Part shown: positions 1-64,000 of the stretch, one piece after another
Layout of the letters: each line of letters starts with the position of its first letter
Numbering within the stretch: position 1 is the stretch's first letter
NCBI GenBank assembly: GCA_034336665.1
Contig: CM067592.1
Span: 32,485,942 to 32,549,941 of the forward strand
DNA: 64,000 bases
Direction: 5' to 3'
Origin: Luscinia megarhynchos
Taxonomy: Eukaryota; Chordata; Aves; Passeriformes; Turdidae
The notes under the pieces: generated by a model
Seen by the model: only the letters and a program-made list of their open reading frames with translations
Databases searched by the model: none
Told to the model about the DNA's origin: nothing
Program-made: the position numbers and the translations under genes

Positions 1-498
1 AGTCTGTTCTGCATTTTGTTTACTTGTAGTGGAATAAGTGAATTTTTTGAGTGGTAGAATATATTTAGACGAACTGCAAAAACACTATGTCAATAACCAG
101 TTTATAGAAGTACATTAAAAGCTTCAAATTATGAATTATGATGATTAGAGCTTGACTTCCTACAGTGAGGTCCCCATAAGAGTTTACTTTTAAATAGCTA
201 AGGAAACATGAAGGCTGCTTCACTTTTGCCTGTTCTTTTCTTGAAATAGGTCAGAGAGTAGTATGGTGGTGTGTGGTGTGATTATTTTATGTAAATTCTG
301 TAATCTTGGAAAAATGAGAGAAGTATAAAGTCTCATTTTTGTCATTTACATGCACTCAGCAGCCAGCTGGTCATTTTATTCTGTAATGTTTTTTGTTAAA
401 ATGTCAGATTTGTTTGTAAAGGATGTATATTCAAATGCTTGGTTTCTGTTGCTTGTTGTCATCTTTGCTGGTTCTGAGATGAAACTTGTGTCTTTCAG
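1..498 (+). other. DENND4C: DENND4C intron, 3' part
   Basis: This is intronic sequence ending in a polypyrimidine-containing acceptor (tctttcag) just before the first visible exon at 499. It is AT-rich. I see no repeat or RNA gene in it. Confidence 0.8.
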
Positions 499-40830
<40,332 letters not shown>

Positions 40831-43800
40831 AAACAAGGAAGACACACACCAAACTTTGGAGAGACAGAAGCAGAGGTGAACAAACCCGAGAGCATGGTGA
40901 TATATACACTTTTGAGTCTCAAAAGGTTTTAATTGAGCAATTTGTCAAACCAGTTTTCTGAGCGGCAACATGTATTCTTCTCATTCATCTCATAGGCACA
41001 TTGTAAAGTATGTTGAAATGTTTTAAAACTATGAGTTTGTCTCAGTGGTTGATCTGCTTTTCCCCATATATATTCTTTGATTTCCTCAAAATTTTCCTCC
41101 ACAATGTCAAGTTATTCAAAAAGCTGATGACGAAACAGCAGTCTATAGTTGGTGACTTTCTTAAGGGCCACCAATACTGGTTTCTTTTAATGAAGGACTT
41201 TTCCAGTGCTCAGATTCTTCAATGCTTCAATGACCTTTACCTAGAGAGGGATCCTTTTATTAGTGTGTGGTGTGGTTGTATGAATGTGGATATTTGAATA
41301 TGGTTGTGTGAATATTTGAAACCTTGGATTGGAAGCTGCAGCGCAGTTGCTTTCAAAAGATCACAGTACTTTAAATTGCTACCCTTCTCCTGACTCTTGT
41401 CCCAATCGGTATTTTGAATTACCTTTGCTGAACTTTTAAAGTGTGTCTACAGCTGTGAGAAAACAGAGACTTACGCTCAGTGGTCCTGTATTCTCTATCT
41501 GATAAACTGTAAGGCCCTGTAAAGGTACTGGCTGCTTTCTCCAAAGAAGGATAGGCTTCTACACAAAGCAGCTCAGAAAAGGATGGCTTTCTAAAAATCA
41601 TGTAAGAAGCTCAGATGGTATTAGAATACACACAAGAATTGTCAACAGATACTGCATGAAAAAAAATATGCTTTATACTATTTGCATGTGTGCTTAAGAG
41701 GTGTATTCCTCGAATTCTTTATCACCCTCTCTCTTGGTTTCATACTAGCCTGTGGGTTAATTATTTTGCACTGATAGTCCAGATTCAATATTTCAATTAA
41801 GATGTATTTATAAATGTGGTCTTCAAGGTGTATATTAGCAGAAATGAAGTGCTTATGTGTATGATCTGAAAAGATGTATCCATCTTTTGTATTGCTTCTA
41901 GATAAGACACTTCCTCACCTCATGTATTTAATTGACTACAGTAGTCATAGTCTTGGCAAGGAGAGCCTGGATACCAGTCAAGAGTTTAAGTGCTTCTGTT
42001 ACTTGAAGAATATATTAAGATTTTATTCCAGGTTTTTGCTGAAAGTTAGTGGTGTGGCTTTTACAATGGAATAATTAGTAGAGAAAATACATATTTGTAG
42101 AATATAAAAGGAGCATAGCTTAAAATATTAATTGTGTCTGGATATGAATGTATTTACTTGATACTACTTTTAAAAATGTTCATTCTTCAAAATTATGAGG
42201 GATGAAGATCTGTCTGGAACAATTTTTTACATGAAACAGTAAAACAATTTTTTTATTCATGAGGTGAAAACAAGGGAGTTGCACTATTTATGGCAAAATA
42301 CATTTACATCATAAACTTATGCCTTGTATTTTGTCTAAAAGTGCTGATCCTAAGTTAATATGGGGATATTACCTGGACAGATTCTCTCCTGATAAAACTA
42401 TTGTGCTTTCTCAATATCTAAAAGCAAGAAAGTACACAATGTTTTTTTTTTTAAATTTATTCTTTATTCTTTGAATTTATGCATAGTTGCTTGCTGATAT
42501 CTGACCTACATCACAATTGAAGAAGAATGCTTGATTCTTCATCTTTTCCTCTCTTCTCCAGTTACATAATTGACATGGTTCCATCCTTCTAAATCCTTTT
42601 AAAATTAAAAGCATTGGTCAAAACAGTTTAATATTTCTATGAATCAAAGGCAGCAAATTTTTCTCTATGACTCTATACATTATTTTTCAAGACAGCTACA
42701 CAAAGACCATTTTTGAGTGTTGAATGGACAAACCATGTGATTATGTGATGCAACTTGCAAGGAATCAAATTTTAGTTACATTTAAATTCTCCTAGTTCAT
42801 TAAATGGCAAGAAAAATCTGTCTAGTGAGTGCAGTGCTATTTTAGATATGTGACATCCAAACAGTTTTAAAACATAGTAAGTAAGTATTAGTTTTCCTAA
42901 ACACATAATTTTCATTTCCAAACAACTTTCTCATCTGTTGCTGAAAATATAGATTAATAAGGTAATAGTGTGGTAAGGACAGCAAAGGAGATTGTATCAC
43001 AATCTAATGTTAATTGTTAAACCTTTCCCACCTACACACACTAAACAAACAAAAAAAACCCCAACAAAAGTAAAGCCAGAAGAGAAAAGGACCGGTGCAG
43101 AATTGAACTTGCTTTGATTTGCTCTTGGATATTGGCTTTTTTGTACACTACAAAGTAACTGCTATTCATGGTGTTAGGCACCTGGATTTCAGAGTGGTAG
43201 AAGTCCTACATGTAGCTACTTGAAATCTTCCATCTGCATCTTGGAATTGTTTCTTTAATATAGAATAAAAAAGGAAAACCTTATCCTTTTTGGTTTTTAG
43301 TGCTTTGGTTTTTGAGTAGCTAACTAATCAGTTGGGTTTTTAATGTAATCCATAGGTCAGATGAAAAGGGACATCTCTGTAAAAAGTTTGTTTTCATCTC
43401 AGATGCTTTTTTGGGGGGGAAAAAAGTACAATCTGGCCAAAAATAACCAGGGAAAAAATTCAAAAGTTTTTTGTGAGTGCATTGCAAACACTTTTGTTCT
43501 TCTGAAAATTATGCACTAAAGGCACACTTCTGCAATTTAGTTGACAGAACGAACTTCTTGGGCTACATGGGGATGACATAGTTACATACAAATGCTTCTA
43601 ACTTGTTTGACACCCAGCTCCTAGGAATGTATATTTATCTGAATCCATAATACATTACTGATCTGGGCAAAGTGTTGTGAAGGAGGGATGAGGATGAGCT
43701 AGATTTTGGTTCCCTTTTTCTGTCAATATAAATTTTTGCTCACTTCTGAAACTCCTGCCTCCACATACTCTTTCTAGTATCCCAACAGCCAGTGTTCAGG

Positions 43801-45415
43801 AGATGATTCTTCTTTGTCTATTTTGTAATTCCCTTGTACAACCTGAAGAAAACATTTGCAGATCAGGATTAACTTCAAAATATGCAATGAGTGCACAAAA
43901 TGAGGGTGTAAAGCAGCCTGATAACAGAAGTGGATGCAAACAATGAATTTCAGGTACGCCCACGAACCTAGAAAGTTTGTATTGGAAGAACAATTATAAA
44001 AGAGAAGCTTCCTTGAATTGTTTCCCTAAGGATGTTGAACTGCAGTCAGTTGTTCTAAGATACTATCTTGCACCTTTCACCCAGCTATAAATCAGTTACA
44101 TATACAGCTTTTGTTCTCACATGAGAAAAGCTGAGTTTTTTGTGGAATTGAAACAAATGAGGTCTTAAATGTTCAAAATCAGGATTCTTAAGTTACAAAG
44201 TTTTTCTTTAGTAATTATATTCTGACACATCACCAAAACGTGACAACTTTGAAAACCCTTTAGGCCTAGGAGACTGATGTGGCTGCAGTGTTGGCTCAGT
44301 AATTGGTACCAGCTTTACATGTTACTAGAAGCATCTGTATGTTACTTATAATCATATCCTGTCTTCACATTTTATATAACTCAATTTTAGACAATACAAT
44401 TATAATGGAAAATATTTTATTTACTCTATGTGTTTCAAACTAAATTAATTTTGTAAGTAACTTAGTCTTGTTCCTGGTGGAATTTCACATTGGTTAAGCT
44501 CAAGCTACATTGCACTTGTGAATGAGTAATATTCTATTATAACTGTGAATTAATGGCTTTTTGTATTGCTGCAGCTAAAAGAATATACCTTTCATTGAGT
44601 TTACTGCTTTCTTTGAATAACTGCAACATAGGGGATATTTTCAAAATGTATATTAAATTAGACCATAGAAATTTTATTTTTAAAACAAATTTTTAAATGT
44701 AAGGAACTGAAGAATCCACTCAGTAGTTTTCTCTTTGTAAAACTTAGTTCAGCAATTATTTCAATACAGGTAACTCCAATTTTATTAACAGTAAGCAGGT
44801 AATCTTATTCACATAATTGTATATTTTCAACAAAAGGGTTCTTTTTTTCTTTAACTAATAAAAATCTTAAAATGCATTCTGTATATCCACTTTTCACTAT
44901 GGATCTTTTTAGAAACAAACACCCTTTTAACTTGTAAGTGTTGAATGGCCGAATTGGACTCCAGTTATGTGCTCTCCTGTGCTGTATATTATGATGCATA
45001 CATGAGAGGATTGGATGGCGTTTTTATTTGTTCTTTCAGTCCGCATCAACCAATGGTGCAAATAAAAGGGATTGTTTGCTGTTTAGAAGCACATGAAACT
45101 CCTATTAGGAGCTTAAATTGTATTGTAACAAGGATGGAATGGTGTAGTGTGAATAAATTATGAATTTATTAAGTGAGCTGGGAAGCTTAATGCAATAAAA
45201 TTTGCACTGGTTTAGAGACTGTTTTGAACTGTTGAAAAATGGCATCCATTTACTGTGCTTTGCTTAACAGTTGTTTCTCTGTAATATTTTTGTACATTTG
45301 ACAAAAATTTGAGTTTAAAAGGGCACTCTATATCCTGAATTCTGTATAGATATTCTAGACTAAGAAGTAATTTTTAATATTGTTCCCAGAATAAAATATA
45401 TATGCATCCTATGTA
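40831..45415 (+). other. DENND4C: DENND4C 3' UTR (probable)
   Basis: About 4.6 kb of AT-rich sequence without coding potential follows the stop. It contains several AATAAA hexamers, including near 43264 and 45193. The most distal good one is at 45390-45395, shortly before sequence character changes. The 3' end is inferred; shorter isoforms ending at earlier signals are possible. Confidence 0.5.
45390..45395 (+). terminator. DENND4C: Candidate poly(A) signal of DENND4C
   Basis: AATAAA followed by a T/G-rich stretch (gtgtcattgttcagcttttttt) about 30-50 bases downstream, as expected for a cleavage/polyadenylation element. It is the last good signal before the intergenic gap. Confidence 0.5.
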
Positions 45416-47534
45416 AAAATGTGTCATTGTTCAGCTTTTTTTATCACTGGAATTTATGTGACTGACAGAACTTAATCTAAAGTGCAAATTCAGCCTATAG
45501 TTGGGCAAAAGACTTTTGTCGTTTTGGGTAATTATTTCACAGTACCTCAGTGGTTTCTGAATGGTGGGAAAGAGCAGAGGCAGGGGGAGAGTGAAACAAA
45601 AGAATGGGATTCACTTGTGGAAAGGTGGCTTCTAGAGGAGGCTCTGTGGTACCTTCAGCATGCACTGGGCATCAGTAGAGGTAAGAACAACTGAAAAACA
45701 GACTCAGTGTGACAGAATCTGTAAAGTTCTTGTTTGTAGGAAAAGCATGGCCCCTGGCTTCCTGAGAACAGCTGGTGCTCTCTGCAGTGTATTTGTGGCC
45801 TTACTTGGGAGAACACTTCCCAGGAGTTCTAATGGAAGCAGAGTGATGCTTTCACTTGATGCGACCTAGCTTGCAAAAACATTAGTGGACCTCTTGACTC
45901 ATAACATAGTTGCAGGTTACATGTAGTTTCCAGGGGCTTTCGGTTTTCTTGGTTTGTTTTGGTCTTGTGGGTTGTTTTTGTTTCTTTTTTTACGAGGCAG
46001 GGATACCAGTGAAGCTGAGATGAATTTCAGTAGTAGAAATTGCCAGTGCCTCAAGCCTTCACCTTCACAACTGAGTATCTTTCAAACCCCTTCATGTATA
46101 GCAGTCAGTTCATTAATCTGACAGTAACAATACCAGACCCTAAAGACCTTTCTTCATGATGACACTGATACGTGTAGCACAGATTGGTATCTTTTTGAGA
46201 AGATTCATAATTAACCCAATTTAGATAGGGAGCTGAGAAACAGTTAGTGTTAATCATGTGCAGACTGTAAAATTCTCAGCATTGTGAATTTAGCAAGTGC
46301 TACTCTCCTACCTCCATTTTCTCCATAGTAATTTTTGCAGCTGAGAGACTTACGTGGACTAAAAAGGGACATTTTTATGTAGTGAAGCTTAGGTTTAACA
46401 GGGCCAGTGGATCTTCACTATTTAACTGCAGGCAATTAACATGATCTCCATTGAAAATACATTGTAAAATGGTACCCTTTAAAAATTTTAACTAGCCAGC
46501 ATTATTTAACTTATAACCACACTTAGTAATCCTCTTAGCCTTTTCTGATTAGTTAGTTGTCCTTCAAAAACAGTCTGTTAGGCTAGGAAAGATGGCTTAA
46601 AGCTTTTTAAACTGCTTTGGCCAAATCTCTTGGTCCAAGGTTCCACTGCCCGCAAGCACTTCATGGCAAATTCTGTCCTTGTCAGAGATGGGTATCCCAT
46701 TATCCTAACACAAACCTCTAAGTTTGATCCTTCCATGCCCCTAATGTACTGCGAGCAGGTCTTGTCTTCTGCAACTTTTAATTTTTCAGTCCAGATTTTT
46801 CACCTGCTTTGAGCCAGGTGGGGCCCTAACTTCAAAGTCTTGCCACAAACACACCAGAAGAAAAAAAAGCTTCCCAACTTCTTAGATTGTGATGAAGCTT
46901 AATTCACTGGAAACAGAAGCACCTCTCTTAACAATGTTAGTGGATTCTTGTTACTATTTTAAGAACTAAAATTATTTAGTTGCAGACCACTTTAACATCC
47001 AACACACGTATTTTTAACTTGGGAGTCATTCCCATTACCCTCACCCAGTACATACTGAATACTTTTGGTCTACTTTTTTATCCTCAAGTCAGATTTTCAA
47101 GTCACGCCTTTTAGAAGGTGCCTTCTCATGTTCAGAGCAGAATGCCGTAATACTTACAGAATCACCAGTATCTCAGGTTTGCTGTAACCCATAAAGGTCA
47201 AGAGCAATACCAGGGCTTCTTAACAGACTAGCACTAAAGCTTTTGACTAAGAGCATCATCCAGATGTTCCCAGAACTCTGGCAGGTTTGTGGCCACTTTC
47301 CTGGGGAACCTGCTCCAAGTGAGCATCTGAACTACACTTAATTCTACCAAGAATCAGCTGAAGGTTAGAAGTTCCACCAATGTTACACTCAGGATCAAAA
47401 GTGACACAATCTCCTCTTAAAAGAACTGCATCAACATCACAGTTTGTTGTTCCAGTCTTTTGTACATGATGCAGTTAGTCTGAACTCCTGTTTAAGAAAT
47501 TGCCAGTAACAACACGCACTACAAAGTCTCATAC
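45416..47534. other. Intergenic gap between convergent DENND4C and RPS6
   Basis: About 2.1 kb with no supported gene. Short open frames (for example 45482-45694 and 46630-46812) show no recognisable protein and no splice or promoter context. I see no clear repeat, although parts of 45,500-46,050 are slightly richer in purines. Confidence 0.5.
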
Positions 47535-47556
47535 TGGAAGTTCACCAACAAAGGAG

Positions 47557-47562
47557 TTTATT
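47557..47562 (-). terminator. RPS6: RPS6 poly(A) signal
   Basis: AATAAA on the minus strand about 46 bases past the stop codon. It predicts a very short 3' UTR ending near 47535, as usual for ribosomal protein mRNAs. Confidence 0.7.
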
Positions 47563-47607
47563 GGTAATTAAATGTACAATGTCTTTTTAGTATCGTGTAC
47601 AATATCT

Positions 47608-51885
<4,278 letters not shown>

Positions 51886-51916
51886 CCTGCCCACGTCTCG
51901 ACGCCGCGGGAAAAGG
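51886..51916 (-). promoter_or_regulatory. RPS6: RPS6 5' UTR with TOP-type start
   Basis: On the minus strand a pyrimidine run CCTTTTCCC (51916 to 51908) lies about 30 bases upstream of the ATG. It is the expected 5' terminal oligopyrimidine signature of mTOR-controlled ribosomal protein mRNAs. The exact cap site is inferred. Confidence 0.65.
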
Positions 51917-51920
51917 CCGC

Positions 51921-51965
51921 ACTTCCGCCCGCACTTCTTACATACGCCCAGAAACTCTCGCGAGA
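51921..51965 (-). promoter_or_regulatory. RPS6: RPS6 proximal promoter: ETS-like sites and TCTCGCGAGA palindrome
   Basis: TCTCGCGAGA at 51956-51965 is a perfect 10-bp palindrome known as a core element of CpG-island housekeeping promoters. It sits about 40-50 bases upstream of the inferred start. Closer in, GGAAGTG-type ETS sites read on the minus strand (cacttccg at about 51920). There is no good TATA box. Confidence 0.65.
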
Positions 51966-52439
51966 CCAGTGCCACCGGCGCCCCGCGTGACCGGGGCTGC
52001 CCAATGGCGAGCGACGCTTTTACGGAGGGGGCGTGGCTTTGCTGCGTGACCAGGCCCCGGCCCGCCCGCGCGCCCGGCCTCGGGCAATTGGCTCCTGCCC
52101 GGGGCCGGCCCGGGCCCGTCACTGGCTGCTTGAGGTGCCGCTCGCCAGCGAGAAACCGTTCCTTGGGAACGGCCAGGGGAGCAGCACGCCGGCGCTCCGG
52201 GGCTGAGAGCGCTGGCACCTGTAAAAAGAAGCGCCGTCAACACGCGACACAGCGGCTTTCAGGGGAAGGCGCGTTGTTTGTGCGGCATGAGCAGCCCCCG
52301 CCGGGACGCGCTTCCCGGTTCCCTGCTGGCGCCGTGTCCCGCACTTCCAGCGCACGGGAGCAGGGGCTTGCGGGGAGCCGCTCTCCATCACACGGCTGGA
52401 ACTGACGCTGCGTCCTGTGTCCGCTTCCTCCGCAGCACG

Positions 52440-52885
52440 AAAGAGACAAGGAGCTACTGTGGAGAGCCACAAGGATGATCAGGGGTCTGGAGCTTCTCTC
52501 GTGTGAGGAGAGACTCTGGGGGCTGGGCCTGCTTGGTCTGGAGACTGAGACGGGATCTTACCAGTATACAGAAATATCTCGAAGGTGGGTGCCAAGAGGA
52601 TGGCGCCAGACAAATTTCAGTGGTGGCACAGCATAGTGTAATGGCCCTAAACTAAAACACAGGAAGTTTACCTTAACATAAAGAAATTTTTTACACTGAG
52701 GTGCAGAGCACTGAACAGCTGCCTGGGGAGGTTGTGGAGTGTCCCTCTTTGGAGACACTCAAAACCCACCTGGACGCATTTCTTGTGTCTCCTGCTTTAG
52801 GTGGCCCTGCTGTGGCGCGGGGGTTGTACTCGGTGATGTCCAGAGGTCCTTTCCAACCCCAGCAGTTCTGTAATACTGTGTGAGG
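52440..52885 (+). mobile_element. CR1 LINE, 3' fragment between the RPS6 and ACER2 promoters
   Basis: Matches CR1 3' sequence: gagccacaaggatgatcagg, ggctgggcctgcttggtctg, gctgcctggggaggttgtgg, then gtccagaggtcctttccaac and cccagcagttctgtaatac at the end. It is 5'-truncated and its frames are broken. It lies between two CpG-rich promoters and lowers CpG density locally. Confidence 0.88.
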
Positions 52886-53029
52886 TATCGCTAAGCGTAC
52901 GAGAGAGGCGGGCGAGCTGCGCACGCCTGCGGAGCAGCGGCTGCTCGAAGCCGCCGGGGAGCGGGGAACTGGCGCTCCCACCCGCGCCCGCCCGGCCCCT
53001 CGGGCACAGGGGCAGGCAGCCCAAGCGGT

Positions 53030-53165
53030 GCCGAGCCCCGCGGCCGTGCCCGTGGAGGGCCGTCCCGGCTCGCCCCGCCCCTGGCGGGGCCGGGAGAGGC
53101 GGGGGCGGCGGCGCGGTCACCGCCCCCAGCGCGCCGGGCAGGGCCGGAGCGGCCGGGCGGGCGCG
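53030..53165 (+). promoter_or_regulatory. ACER2: ACER2 promoter and 5' UTR region
   Basis: Extremely GC-rich sequence with GC boxes (cgccccgcccctggcggggc near 53071) and no TATA box, directly upstream of the ATG at 53166. The cap site cannot be fixed from sequence. Confidence 0.55.
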
Positions 53166-63760
<10,595 letters not shown>

Positions 63761-64000
63761 GTAAGTACAGTTCTTCTGTATGCAGGCAGCGTTGCCTTCT
63801 CAGAGCCTTAGGACACTAGATCCGTCTTCAGTGCTTGTGACAGCGGATCAGAAATGCTTCTACCACATGCAAGAGCAAATCTAGTATAAGTTTGCTTGGC
63901 AGTTCACACATTTTTTGGCAAGGATTTCTTGGTAAAATGTCCCTAGGACATTACAGCAGTTCAGATATTTTCTATGTTCTTGCAACATAACTCTTGCTGC
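63761..64000 (+). other. ACER2: ACER2 intron 4, 5' part
   Basis: It starts with a consensus GTAAGTAC donor after the exon ending AELKR. The downstream ACER2 exons, expected to carry the C-terminal catalytic His residues, lie to the right of the window. Confidence 0.85.

Noticed and set aside
46630..46812. Small open frame in the gap between DENND4C and RPS6
   Set aside because: No recognisable protein on either strand, no splice sites or promoter. Length is within chance expectation.

Overview
The window is vertebrate nuclear DNA, almost certainly from a bird and probably a songbird. Long AT-rich introns carry several CR1 LINE fragments and endogenous-retrovirus LTRs of types familiar from avian genomes. 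The gene order DENND4C (+), RPS6 (-), ACER2 (+) is the one known from human 9p22 and from the chicken Z chromosome, so this is probably Z-linked sequence. The species call rests on repeat types recalled from memory, and no database was searched.

Region 1 (1 to about 45,400, + strand) holds the last 30 coding exons, the stop codon and a long 3' UTR of DENND4C, a Rab GTPase exchange factor. The exons join into one uninterrupted frame of 1,766 codons including the stop (5,298 nt). This runs from the end of the MABP region through the tripartite DENN module, a PPR-like segment, a long Ser-rich linker and a Cys-rich C-terminal part. Roughly the first 190 residues lie upstream of the window. One intron has a GC donor, and one exon is a frame-neutral cassette. 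The introns hold two CR1 fragments, at least two LTR fragments, an AAAT microsatellite and short tandem duplications.

Region 2 (about 45,400 to 47,540) is the gap between the convergent DENND4C and RPS6 3' ends. I recognise nothing in it.

Region 3 (about 47,540 to 51,916, - strand) is the complete RPS6 gene for the 40S ribosomal protein eS6. It has six coding exons, 249 residues and the Ser phosphorylation tail. It starts from a CpG-island promoter with a TOP-type start and a TCTCGCGAGA palindrome.

Region 4 (51,917 to 53,165) separates the divergent RPS6 and ACER2 promoters by about 1.25 kb. It is a CpG island interrupted by a CR1 3' fragment.

Region 5 (53,166 to 64,000, + strand) contains the first four coding exons of ACER2, an alkaline ceramidase. 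The rest of the gene lies to the right. Its introns contain a near-complete solo LTR with a recognisable target-site duplication, one CR1 copy and another LTR-like block.

The three genes are housekeeping or membrane-trafficking genes with no evident shared pathway; their adjacency is conserved synteny. I found no convincing undescribed system. The most useful observations are the GC-AG intron, the cassette exon, an LTR-like block flanked by unusually long direct repeats, the solo LTR, and the CR1 inserted between two promoters.
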